A stretch of DNA of 64,000 bases from an uncultured Flavobacteriales bacterium (GTDB lineage Bacteria; Bacteroidota; Bacteroidia; Flavobacteriales_G; Salibacteraceae). This document shows, in pieces, positions 38,413 through 46,709 of the stretch. The position numbers and the translations under genes are program-made. Each line of letters starts with the position of its first letter. Within the stretch, counting starts at the first letter, position 1. The stretch lies in assembly GCA_943788145.1 (NCBI GenBank), contig CALSPD010000022.1, positions 62,001 through 126,000 on the forward strand, in the 5' to 3' direction. The notes beneath the pieces were generated by a model. It worked only from the letters and a program-made list of their open reading frames with translations, ran no database searches and was not told where the DNA came from.

Positions 38413-39329
38413 ATGTGGGATTCATACACCAAAGGATTTAAGGGCCTATCTCAGGCTAGAGCGCACGCTAAGCGAAAATAGTGTTGATGCTTACCTTTCT
38501 GATGTTGAGAAGCTTGCCTCTTTTTTTCGAGTTTAAAGGTGAAAAGAAGACGCCTGAACATATTAATTATAAGGAACTTCAGGAGTTTACAAAATGGATT
38601 GTAGAGTTGGGACTAGCACCATACACTCAGGCTAGAATTATAAGCGGAATAAAGGCCTTTTACAATTATTTAGAACTGGGAGGAAATGATTTCGGACAAT
38701 CCAACAGCGCTGTTAGAAGCTCCAAAACTCGGCCGAAAACTACCTGAAACGCTAAAAAATCAAGAGATCGAAATAATGCTTAATGGAATCGATCGAAGTA
38801 AGCCGGAAGGTGAACGAAATAGAGCGATTATTGAAACCATGTACGCTTGCGGCCTTCGAGTTTCTGAATTGGTAAACCTGAAAATTTCCAATTTGTATTT
38901 GAACGAATCATTCATAAAGGTCGTTGGTAAGGGGAATAAGGAACGATTGATTCCAATTCATGATCAAGCTAATAAGCTGTATTGAACTTTACTTGAAATC
39001 TATTCGAAGTCACCTATCCATTAAGCCAGGGTAACGAAGATGTGGTCTTTTTGAACAGACGAGGCGCAAAGTTGAGTCGAGTCATGATCTTTTACATTAT
39101 TAAAGAATTGGCCGCTTCAGTAGGGATTCGGAAATCAATTAGCCCACACACACTGCGGCATAGTTTCGCCACGGAATTGGTAGAAAACGGTGCTGATTTA
39201 CGAGCCGTTCAAGAAATGTTAGGCCATGCATCGATAACCACAACTGAGATTTACACACACCTTGACCGGAAATTTCTGAAAGAAACCATCATGAAATTTC
39301 ATCCGCTTTACAACGGAAAATTTGAATAA
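38413..39329 (+). CDS. Tyrosine recombinase XerC/XerD (about five frameshifts)
   Basis: A site-specific recombinase of about 300 residues for chromosome dimer resolution. Pieces in three frames form one protein: N-terminal SAM-like domain ('[28 protein letters not shown]'), then catalytic residues Arg in 'CGLRVSEL', Lys in 'GKGNKER', His and Arg in 'HTLRHSFA', His in 'LGHASI' and Tyr in 'TEIYTHLD'. Insertions are inferred near 38442, 38520, 38690, 38973 and 39030. All catalytic residues survive, which favours sequencing error over decay. XerD is slightly favoured over XerC from its Bacteroidota synteny. Confidence 0.87.
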
Positions 39330-39344
39330 TGTGGGTAAAAACAA

Positions 39345-39372
39345 CGGTCATCTGAAAAGATGGCATTTTTTG
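39345..39372 (+). terminator. Terminator after xerD
   Basis: Stem CATCT / AGATG (extended by weaker pairs) around GAAA, followed by GCATTTTTT, about 15 bases after the xerD stop. Confidence 0.6.
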
Positions 39373-39374
39373 CT

Positions 39375-39507
39375 CTTGCGTGTTGCGAGGGATTTGGCTG
39401 CATTAGACCTTCGATGATTTGGAAAGAAGAGGATAATTAGATAATTAGACAATTAGCTAATGAGATGATGAGTCAATTGGATAATGCCATAATGAGTCAA
39501 TGATTTT
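39375..39507. repeat. AT-rich tandem-like tract
   Basis: From about 39430 to 39500 the sequence repeats short units of the form ATAATTAGA, ACAATTAGC, AATGAG and GAGTCAAT, an imperfect microsatellite-like tract. No gene is seen. It lies between the xerD terminator and a T9SS-tail remnant. Confidence 0.5.
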
Positions 39508-39509
39508 CC

Positions 39510-39590
39510 CTACCGCACCACCGTCACCGTCCCGTCAAACACATTGTGCTGGGCAAAGTCTCCGCCTCGTGTTGAAAACGCGCGCGAATG
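39510..39590 (-). pseudogene. Remnant of a secreted protein C-terminus
   Basis: On the minus strand the frame ending at TAG 39510-39512 reads 'FSTRGGDFAQHNVFDGTVTVVR', which looks like the last strand and terminus of a Bacteroidota secreted (T9SS-like) protein. No matching upstream coding part is present, so it is a gene fragment. Short length limits certainty. Confidence 0.35.
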
Positions 39591-39597
39591 GGAGTTT

Positions 39598-39725
39598 TTT
39601 CATTTTTTGAGCAGGGACAAAAGGAAAATAAGAATCCAGAAAAAGGTATCGTTGTCACATCGTTCTCGATACATTCCGAATCTTGAAAAGGATTCGGAAC
39701 ACTCGAACTGACAGAGCGGTTGAAG
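39598..39725 (+). repeat. Structured direct repeat, copy A
   Basis: About 115-128 bases closely matching copy B at 39986-40103. Shared landmarks are GACAAAAGGAAAATAAG, ATCGTTCTCGATACATTCCG and AACACTCGAACTGACA. It contains a perfect 9-bp hairpin stem, TTCCGAATC / GATTCGGAA. Differences between copies lie mostly in the loop. Non-coding as far as can be seen. Confidence 0.8.
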
Positions 39726-39777
39726 TATTATAGTTCATAAGAACACACCCCGTCATGCCTCATGCCTCAGCATGCCA

Positions 39778-39808
39778 CCCCTCTCCCGATAGCTATCGGG
39801 AAGAGGGG
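39778..39808. repeat. Long palindromic hairpin
   Basis: A 31-base near-perfect palindrome: outer arms CCCCTCT and AGAGGGG around the perfect 16-base palindrome CCCGATAGCTATCGGG, with one unpaired A. There is no T-tract, so it does not look like a classical terminator. It lies between the two direct repeats. Confidence 0.8.
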
Positions 39809-39985
39809 ATGAAACCTCGGCCAAATGGAAGTCCAGGAGGCCTTGAAGAAAATTCATTGCCTAGATGGAAGTAGCGACTTAGTGAAACTGGGAAAGCGCT
39901 GAGGGACGAAGCGATCACCCAGCTGAACTTAGTTGCTACAACTGATTGCAAGGAATTTACTTTACAGCCTTGCCCTTTTGTTCCT

Positions 39986-40103
39986 TTTGTGGCAAGACAA
40001 AAGGAAAATAAGAATCCAGAAAAAGTATCGTTGTCATATCGTTCTCGATACATTCCGAACCTTCAAAGAAGGATTCGGAACACTCGAACTGACAAAGTGG
40101 TGC
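39986..40103 (+). repeat. Structured direct repeat, copy B
   Basis: Second copy of the repeat at 39598-39725. Its hairpin is longer (TTCCGAA-CCTTC / GAAGG-ATTCGGAA with one mismatch), so the fold is kept while sequence changes. Immediately before it, TTCCTTTTGT (39970-39979) and ACAAAAGGAA (39986-40015 region) form a further 10-bp inverted repeat. A shorter motif, AGTCCA.GAGGCCTTGAAGAA-like, occurs at about 39829 and again at about 40117. Confidence 0.8.
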
Positions 40104-40205
40104 GGTTCATTCGAAGTCCAAAAGGCCTTGAAGAAAAATCGAAGCTGAATTTGAAGCTGAGCCATAAGCGGATTCGGAGGGGTCCGTCAAACCATGAATT
40201 CAAAT

Positions 40206-41210
40206 CTGATTCCCCCGCAAATTACCACAACGTAAATAGATTACATTCTGATATGGTTGATTCGTGCTTCTAAATAAACGAAAGCCCGATGAACATCTTA
40301 GAATTCACCAAACAATTTCCCACAGAAACAAGCTGTAAAGAACATTTTCGTGCTCAGCGCGAAACCGAAGGTGTTAAGTGTAAACACTGCTCGAGTGAGC
40401 GCCATTATTGGCTTCGGGCCAAATGGCAATGGCAGTGCATTGAATGTGGCTTCCGCACCACATTGAAAAGTGGTAGTATTATGGAAGGCTCGAAAGTCAG
40501 CGTGCGCACCTGGTATCTAGCCATGGCCTTTATGACCTTCAGTAAAAAGAGTATCTCAGCATCGGAATTACAACGTCAGTTAGATCATCCAAAATACGAT
40601 ACAGTATGGCGTCTGATGCATAAAATTCGCCATGCGATGGGAAAGCGCGATGCCCTCTACCAGTTGGATGGTGCAGTGGAATTTGATGAAGGTTACTTTG
40701 AAAAGGCCACTTCAAAACATGTGAAGATCAAGCGAGGAAGGGGAAGTCAACGACAGGCTCAGGTGGCCGTAATGGCAGAGTCTACCCCGTTGGAAGACAT
40801 AGAAACTGGTGTACGTTCGAGACAGTGCCGGTACTTCAAAATGAAGGTTATTGAAGACCACAACTCAGATACTCTCACTGAGTTGGTGAAAGAGAACTTT
40901 AATCAGAAAAACATCGTCTTCTCAGATAAAAGCACCAGTTATGTAGACATTGCAAAGCACGTGGAGATGCACATTACACAGAAATCGGATGCAAACACTA
41001 CCAAAACAACATTGCAATGGGTACATATTGCTATAAGCAACGCTAAACGCACTTTACTGGGTATATTCCACAAGATAAAAGGGAAGTACTTGCAAAACTA
41101 TCTAAATGAGTTTTGTTACAAACTCAACCGTAGACGTTTCGGTGAAAGGATTTTCGATAGACTTACTCTGGCGGTTGCTAAATCTTACTGGTAAGTTCTG
41201 GGGGAATCAG
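40206..41210 (+). mobile_element. Complete IS1595-family insertion sequence
   Basis: A 1005-bp element. The left end CTGATTCCCCCGCAAATTAC and the complement of the right end CTGATTCCCCCAGAACTTAC agree at 16-17 of 20 positions. It is flanked by an identical 8-bp duplication, ATTCAAAT, at 40198-40205 and 41211-41218, the size expected of IS1595 elements. One intact transposase gene lies inside. It landed in the repeat block after xerD and damaged no gene. Confidence 0.9.
40289..41194 (+). CDS. IS1595-family transposase
   Basis: A 301-residue DDE-type (ISXO2-like) transposase. The N-terminal zinc-ribbon has CKHC (about residues 31-34) and CIEC (about 50-53), preceding 'FRTTLKSGSIMEGSK'. The catalytic core begins 'VEFDEGYFEKA' and continues with 'VFSDKSTSYVDIAKHV'; the third acidic residue is probably in 'FCYKLNRRRFGERIFDRL' where the usual form is 'FxYRFNRR'. 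The frame is intact, so it may be active. Confidence 0.92.
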   Translation: MNILEFTKQFPTETSCKEHFRAQRETEGVKCKHCSSERHYWLRAKWQWQCIECGFRTTLKSGSIMEGSKVSVRTWYLAMAFMTFSKKSISASELQRQLDHPKYDTVWRLMHKIRHAMGKRDALYQLDGAVEFDEGYFEKATSKHVKIKRGRGSQRQAQVAVMAESTPLEDIETGVRSRQCRYFKMKVIEDHNSDTLTELVKENFNQKNIVFSDKSTSYVDIAKHVEMHITQKSDANTTKTTLQWVHIAISNAKRTLLGIFHKIKGKYLQNYLNEFCYKLNRRRFGERIFDRLTLAVAKSYW

Positions 41211-41226
41211 ATTCAAATAATAAGGA

Positions 41227-41263
41227 TAAAAAAAAGCGCATTGAACTTGATCAATGCGCTTTC
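41227..41263 (-). terminator. Terminator for the minus-strand lipoprotein gene
   Basis: Stem AAAGCGCATTGA / TCAATGCGCTTT with a short loop. Read on the minus strand it ends in T8, 17 bases after the stop at 41280. It lies just outside the IS1595 element. Confidence 0.88.
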
Positions 41264-41279
41264 GAAGGATACGATTGGT

Positions 41280-41894
41280 CTATTTAGCCTCGTAAAAATT
41301 CCCTGATGTAACTTCTGTACCGTTGTCGGTAGTAACAGTAACAGTTCCGGTTAGTCCTACTCCAGTTGGATCCCAAGTAGTCACTTCAAGCGTTCCAGAA
41401 GCTCCTTCCTCTACTCCATTTGTTGCATGGTAATACTCAAAATCAGCAGTACCGTTCGCACCAGAATTACTGATGGTGTAAGTCCCAACAGCCGATCCAT
41501 AAATATCCAACTCTACTTGCTCATAATCATTCCCCGTTCCTGTTGTCCAGTAAACTCGGTATCTTCCTGTTAAATCGGTGACTTCCGCCCCACCTGATTT
41601 TGTAGTGCCTCCAAAGGACATGCAAAATTCGACTCCCGCTCCGCAAGGATTGGATGCTACAGGATAAGTGCAACTGCCGTCATCAATGGTCGCCAGCGCA
41701 TTATAATTGGTAGCCGTACTGTCAGTGCAGCCTTCGATTTCTTCTGGATATTCGCAGGATCCATCGTCCTCCTCTGCGTCTGCATCGTAATTTAGAGCTG
41801 TTGAATCCGTGCATCCTTCTTTTTTACAGGATGACATGCCGAAGGCGAAAAAAGTTGATAATAGAACGAGTGAAATTGTCTTTGATATATTCAT
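41280..41894 (-). CDS. Lipoprotein with two GCTDSTA repeats
   Basis: A 204-residue predicted lipoprotein (lipobox 'GMSSC' at about Cys19). Two tandem units, 'GCTDSTALNYDADAEEDDGSC' and 'GCTDSTATNYNALATIDDGSC', are a cysteine-bracketed, acidic motif frequent in Flavobacteriales surface proteins and possibly Ca2+-binding. The rest is a beta-sandwich-like domain. The ATG at 41894 gives a clean signal peptide. Function unknown; likely envelope-exposed. Confidence 0.75.
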   Translation of the reverse strand: MNISKTISLVLLSTFFAFGMSSCKKEGCTDSTALNYDADAEEDDGSCEYPEEIEGCTDSTATNYNALATIDDGSCTYPVASNPCGAGVEFCMSFGGTTKSGGAEVTDLTGRYRVYWTTGTGNDYEQVELDIYGSAVGTYTISNSGANGTADFEYYHATNGVEEGASGTLEVTTWDPTGVGLTGTVTVTTDNGTEVTSGNFYEAK

Positions 41895-42000
41895 AATAAA
41901 GGTTTGAAACAAAGTCAGCATTTAATTTCGAATCTTTCAGTACGTACATTGCCGTATTTTGACCATTGAAGCTTATAATCCTAAAATGCCTTCAAATTCG

Positions 42001-43947
42001 ATGAAGAAACAATCCATATCATTTTATAGCGGTCCTTTCGCTCGCTATCTTCCTGCAATAATTGCTGCCCTACTCTATTTCACGGCTGTTAATCATGGTT
42101 TTGTATTGGATGATAATTTGGTAATTACAACCAACGATCATGTTCAGGAAGGAATCGCTGGTATTCCTGATTTGTTTAAGTACAATTACGGGCACGGACA
42201 TCAGGGGTTTAACGATGGGCTTTATCGACCTTTATCCTTGGCGACATTTGCTTTGGAAAAAAGCATGTTCGACCTAAGTGCGCCACTCTCCCATCTGCTT
42301 CAAGCACTTCTTTATGGTTTGTGTGTTTTGATGTTATCGCTTTGGCTTGGCAAGTTGTTTCAATCAAAGCTGGAATGGGTCTTTTGGATCGCGCTTCTAT
42401 TTGCCGTCCATCCTATTCATACGGAAGTCGCAGCCAACCTCAAAAGCCGCGATGAAATTTTAGCCTTGTTGTTCTTTCTCGCTTCTGCCTTCTACTATGT
42501 AAAATGGATGCAAAAATCTTCGAATGGTGACTTGACTATCAGCGCAATGCTTTTTATCGGAGCCTTATTTAGTAAAGAAAGCGCAGTAACCTTTATTGTA
42601 TTATTTCCTTTAATGGCGTGGTTTAGTGAAATGAATTGGCGTAATATCATCAGCTCTACGCTTGTTATGTCCATTCCAGTTGGATGCTTCCTTTTAGTCC
42701 GATTCTTGGTCTTAAACTCAATTGGCCCAGTGGATACGGGTGTGAGCAGTCTTTTGCAAAACACCTTAATTGAAAATGACGGCCTGAGCGCCCGAATTGC
42801 AACAGCATCAGCCATTCAAGGTTTGTATTTAACGAAACTTTTCATCCCAATTAACCTCTCTCACGATTATTCCTTCAACGCCATTCCATTGACTCACTTG
42901 ATCGATTTAGCTGGAATTGCTTGGCTCACAATTAACTTGGGCCTCATAGGAATTGGTTTTTACGGCCTGTCAAAAAGAAAATGGTGGTCGTTTGGAGTCT
43001 TGTTCTATTATTTAACCATCGCTGTGGTTGCTAACTTGTTGATTCTAATTGGAGCGATGGCAGCCGAACGATTTCTATTTACGCCTTCCCTAGGCTGGTG
43101 TATAACAGCAGTCGTATTGATTTTTACGTTTATAAAATCGAACCGAATAGCCAATGTAACCATGGGCTCAATCGTTGTAATTTTCGCACTCCTAACGTTG
43201 AACCGGATTCCTGATTGGAAGAGCAATTTCACGCTTTTTACTGCGGATGTTGAGGTTGTTCCAAATAGTGCACGCGCTCATTACAATGCCGGTTCGGTGC
43301 TGATCGATGAAGCCAAGATTAATCCTAGGATGTCAAGTCAGTATATCAACGATGCACGGGCCCATCTCCAGGAATCCATCAACATTTGGCCAGATTATCA
43401 AGATGCGTATAACAACTTGGGAATATCATATATGAATTCTAATGAATTTGAAAAGGCATATGCGCTGTTCGATAAGTTCATAAAGAAGTTTCCCGATTAT
43501 GATAAAGCGCGATATAACATGGGGGTTACTTGTAAAAAACTGCAGCGTGCATCTGAAGCAGAAACTCATTTTGAAAAATTTTTGATAGCGAATCCGAAGA
43601 ATGCTAGCGCGTTATTTGAGCTTGCCGATGTTGAGGGAATCCAGAATAAATTTCCCGAGGCAATGGAGCATTTGAATATGTACAACGAACTTGAGCCGCG
43701 GAAAGAAGGTGGTCGCCTCAAGTTGGCCATGGCATACGCTATCACGGGAAATGAAACTAAAGCGGAATCGGAATTAATTCAAGCCCGCGAGATTAATCCA
43801 AAAAATGTTGACGTACATACAAACCTTGGACTCATCTACTTAAATACAAACCGATTGGCTGAAGCAAAAATCAGCTTTGAAAAGGCGCTTGAAATTGATC
43901 CAAACTCAGAAAGAGCGCGAAATCTTTTGAACCAAATCAATCCATAA
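42001..43947 (+). CDS. TMTC-like GT-C glycosyltransferase with TPR tail
   Basis: About 648 residues. The N-terminal 400 residues have roughly 9-11 membrane spans with GT-C hallmarks: 'HGFVLDDNLVITTN' (the DD loop), 'YRPLSLATFALE', 'FAVHPIHTEVAANLKSRDEI' and 'FSKESAVTF'. The C-terminal 230 residues are TPR repeats ('AYNNLGISYMNSNEFEKAYALF', 'VHTNLGLIYLNTNRLAEAKISF'). This matches TMTC-type proteins, which in animals are O-mannosyltransferases; bacterial relatives probably glycosylate exported proteins from a lipid-linked sugar. Start could also be 41986 or 41959. Confidence 0.85.
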   Translation: MKKQSISFYSGPFARYLPAIIAALLYFTAVNHGFVLDDNLVITTNDHVQEGIAGIPDLFKYNYGHGHQGFNDGLYRPLSLATFALEKSMFDLSAPLSHLLQALLYGLCVLMLSLWLGKLFQSKLEWVFWIALLFAVHPIHTEVAANLKSRDEILALLFFLASAFYYVKWMQKSSNGDLTISAMLFIGALFSKESAVTFIVLFPLMAWFSEMNWRNIISSTLVMSIPVGCFLLVRFLVLNSIGPVDTGVSSLLQNTLIENDGLSARIATASAIQGLYLTKLFIPINLSHDYSFNAIPLTHLIDLAGIAWLTINLGLIGIGFYGLSKRKWWSFGVLFYYLTIAVVANLLILIGAMAAERFLFTPSLGWCITAVVLIFTFIKSNRIANVTMGSIVVIFALLTLNRIPDWKSNFTLFTADVEVVPNSARAHYNAGSVLIDEAKINPRMSSQYINDARAHLQESINIWPDYQDAYNNLGISYMNSNEFEKAYALFDKFIKKFPDYDKARYNMGVTCKKLQRASEAETHFEKFLIANPKNASALFELADVEGIQNKFPEAMEHLNMYNELEPRKEGGRLKLAMAYAITGNETKAESELIQAREINPKNVDVHTNLGLIYLNTNRLAEAKISFEKALEIDPNSERARNLLNQINP

Positions 43948-44008
43948 TTATTTATTCATTGGCTTCTACTGTGTCAAAAAACAATCAACATTTGCTTAAT
44001 TATTTGAC

Positions 44009-45475
44009 ATGCACAAACTGATCGTTACAAATCAACCAGAAATGATCCCGGAGAACATTCCAGGGGTTGAAATCATAAGTCCCCGCAAGTATTTCAGCAA
44101 CGAAATTTTTGCCACTCAGCGAAACACGCGGGTTTTTAACTTGTGCAGTGACTATCGATATCAATCGAAAGGATATTACGTCTCGTTATTGGCAGAAGCC
44201 CGCGGCCATAAGCCTATTCCAAACGTTAAGAATATTCAGGATTTAAAAACGACATCAATTATCCGCAGTATGACGGATGATTTGGATGAAATGCTTCAAA
44301 AAACCCTGAAACAAATCAAGTCCAGAGAATTTGTTCTTTCGGTCTATTTCGGGCAAAACATATCGAAGCAATACGACAAAATTTGTTTTGAACTGCACAA
44401 GCTTTTCCCCGTCCCGCTCTTTCGAGTCAAGTTTGTTTTCACGGATAAATGGGTCATCCAGGGAGTTCGAACCATAGGATTAAATGAAGTGCCTGCCCAT
44501 CATGTCGATTTTGTAAAAAGCGCAGCGGCACAATTCTTTGATAAAAAGCGCTATTCGGCAGCGAAGGAAGAGACATCTAAATATGATTTAGCCATACTTA
44601 TTCAACCCGAAGAGGTGGAAGCTCCATCGAATAAAAAGGCACTTCAAAAATTTAAAGAGGCTGCGGAGCGCGCTGGTTTTTTCGTAGAATTCATCACCAA
44701 GGATGACGCACCGCGAATTACGGAGTTTGACGCACTATTTATACGAACTACCACAAGTGTCAATCATTATACCTATCGAATGGCTAGAAAAGCCGAAAGT
44801 GAGGGCTTAGCAGTGATTGACGATCCATCATCCATTTTAAAATGTGCGAATAAGGTTTACCTGGCAGAGCTGTTGCGATTGGCTAAGATAAGCACGCCAA
44901 AAACGATGATTATACACAGTGATAACAGGAAAGAAGTTGCACAAAATTTAGGCTTGCCTTGTATTCTAAAACTACCCGATTCGAGTTTTTCTCAAGGTGT
45001 AATCAAGGTTTCCGATGAAGAAGAACTCAAAACAGAATTGAAAAAGATGTTGGATTTGAGCGATTTGGTTATTGGTCAAGCCTACACACCTACCGATTTT
45101 GATTGGCGAATTGGTGTTTTAGATGGTGAAGTCATTTTTGCCTGTAAATATTTTATGGCGAAGGGCCATTGGCAGATCTATAATTGGAAAAGCGATGATA
45201 AGGAAGAAATTGAAGGCAACTTCGAATCGGTTATGATCGATGAAGTCCCGAATTACATCATCGATGCTGCAGAAAAATCAACTCGATTAATTGGTAACGG
45301 ACTTTATGGTGTTGACGTTAAGGAATACAATGGAACAGCTATGGTTATTGAAATAAACGACAATCCGAATATTGATGCAGGTATTGAAGATTGTGTTTTA
45401 GGTGATGCGTTGTATTCAAAAGTGATTGACGCTTTGACTAAGAAAATTCACGTAAGATTGGGAATTGCCCATTAA
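44009..45475 (+). CDS. RimK-like ATP-grasp ligase with RLAN domain
   Basis: A 488-residue protein with an N-terminal RLAN (RimK-like ATP-grasp N-terminal) domain, about residues 1-190 ('RVFNLCSDYRYQSKGYYVSLLAEARGHKPIP'), and a C-terminal ATP-grasp domain ('DDPSSILKCANKVYLAELLRLAKISTPKT', 'DWRIGVLDGEVIFACKYFMAKGHW', 'VDVKEYNGTAMVIEINDNPNID'). It should form amide or peptide bonds using ATP, activating a carboxylate as an acyl phosphate. It is the first gene of a three-gene operon; the next start is 10 bases past its stop. Confidence 0.9.
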   Translation: MHKLIVTNQPEMIPENIPGVEIISPRKYFSNEIFATQRNTRVFNLCSDYRYQSKGYYVSLLAEARGHKPIPNVKNIQDLKTTSIIRSMTDDLDEMLQKTLKQIKSREFVLSVYFGQNISKQYDKICFELHKLFPVPLFRVKFVFTDKWVIQGVRTIGLNEVPAHHVDFVKSAAAQFFDKKRYSAAKEETSKYDLAILIQPEEVEAPSNKKALQKFKEAAERAGFFVEFITKDDAPRITEFDALFIRTTTSVNHYTYRMARKAESEGLAVIDDPSSILKCANKVYLAELLRLAKISTPKTMIIHSDNRKEVAQNLGLPCILKLPDSSFSQGVIKVSDEEELKTELKKMLDLSDLVIGQAYTPTDFDWRIGVLDGEVIFACKYFMAKGHWQIYNWKSDDKEEIEGNFESVMIDEVPNYIIDAAEKSTRLIGNGLYGVDVKEYNGTAMVIEINDNPNIDAGIEDCVLGDALYSKVIDALTKKIHVRLGIAH

Positions 45476-45485
45476 TCAAATAGCT

Positions 45486-46709
45486 ATGCGAACATTTCAT
45501 TTGTTTGAAGTATTTGGGGTTGAACTTGAATACATGGTGGTCGATAAGGACACGCTAAAGGTCAGGCCGATTGTTGACCTCATTATTAAGGAAATGACAG
45601 GCGAATTCACGAGTGATGTTGAACGAGGAGACATCGCTTGGAGCAATGAACTGGTCGCACATGTACTAGAATTAAAAACGAATGGACCTTCACCTTCGCT
45701 CAAAGGATTAGAAAGTCGCTTTCATGAGGAAGTTGTTTTTCTTAATCGGCTTTTGGAAAAACACAATTGTATGTTATTGCCAACGGGTGCTCACCCTTTC
45801 TTTCATCCGAATCAATCCGTGATATGGCCGCATGAGTATAATGAGGTTTACGCTCTTTATGATCGCATTTTTGGTTGCAAGGGTCATGGCTGGAGTAATT
45901 TGCAAAGCACACACCTAAACCTACCTTTTGCCAATGACGCAGAATTCGCACTTCTCCACGCTGCAATTCGGGTCATTTTACCAATTATCCCAGCTTTAGC
46001 TGCTTCTACTCCTATTATTGAGTCCAAAATCACCGGTACAATCGACACTCGATTGGCATATTACAGTAAAAACCAGCACAAGATTCCAGAAATTGCGGGA
46101 GCCATAATTCCAGAAGCGGCCTTTTCGAAGGCTGAGTATGAACGTCTAATTTTCAATCCAATTGCCAACGCTATTGCCCCCTACGACACCGAAAAAGTAT
46201 TGGACAAGCATTTTCTAAATTCACGTGGAGCCATCGCTCGATTTGACCGAGGAGCAATTGAAATTCGATTGATCGATATTCAAGAATGTCCTAAGGCGGA
46301 TTTAGGCATTGTAGAGTTAGTCGTTTTAGCAGTGAAGTGGTTAATAAGCAAGCATGAACATAATTTTTCAGCATTGGCCGAGTCGTGCTCAACTTTAGAG
46401 CTTGCCGGAATGTTGCATGAAATAATCCAAAATGGTTCTCGACAACCCGTTTCAAACGCGGCTTATTTAAGTCTGTTTGACCTAAAAACTCCGCAAACAG
46501 CCATAAATATTTGGGGAAGTATTTTCAAAAGCATTGAAACTGAATTGTCAGACTCGGCTAAGAAAGTTTGTGTCGACATTCTTAAACATGGAAATTTAAG
46601 CGAGCGACTGCTGAAGCGAATACACAATGACAGCGCAGAAGCTGATATTAAGGATGTTTATATTGAGCTCGCTGCCTGTCTAGCTGAGAATAGAATGTTC
46701 CAAGCGTGA
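45486..46709 (+). CDS. GCS2-family carboxylate-amine ligase
   Basis: A 407-residue member of the glutamate-cysteine ligase family 2 (YbdK-like). 'FGVELEYMVVD' carries the metal-binding Glu residues; 'HVLELKTNGPSPSL', 'LLPTGAHPFF', 'STHLNLPF' and 'GAIEIRLIDIQECP' are core blocks. It ligates an amine to a gamma-carboxylate with ATP. With the RimK-like and FGase genes it probably makes a glutamyl or amide-linked small molecule; glutathione itself is unlikely since no GshB partner is seen. ATG 45486 preferred. Its stop overlaps the next start (GTGA). Confidence 0.88.
   Translation: MRTFHLFEVFGVELEYMVVDKDTLKVRPIVDLIIKEMTGEFTSDVERGDIAWSNELVAHVLELKTNGPSPSLKGLESRFHEEVVFLNRLLEKHNCMLLPTGAHPFFHPNQSVIWPHEYNEVYALYDRIFGCKGHGWSNLQSTHLNLPFANDAEFALLHAAIRVILPIIPALAASTPIIESKITGTIDTRLAYYSKNQHKIPEIAGAIIPEAAFSKAEYERLIFNPIANAIAPYDTEKVLDKHFLNSRGAIARFDRGAIEIRLIDIQECPKADLGIVELVVLAVKWLISKHEHNFSALAESCSTLELAGMLHEIIQNGSRQPVSNAAYLSLFDLKTPQTAINIWGSIFKSIETELSDSAKKVCVDILKHGNLSERLLKRIHNDSAEADIKDVYIELAACLAENRMFQA

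Noticed and set aside
39430-39500. CRISPR-like array in the short tandem tract
   Set aside because: Units are short, imperfect and without spacers; there are no cas genes.
39989-40273. A 94-residue ORF covering repeat copy B
   Set aside because: It overlaps the structured repeat, is broken in copy A, and has the composition of a random translation.
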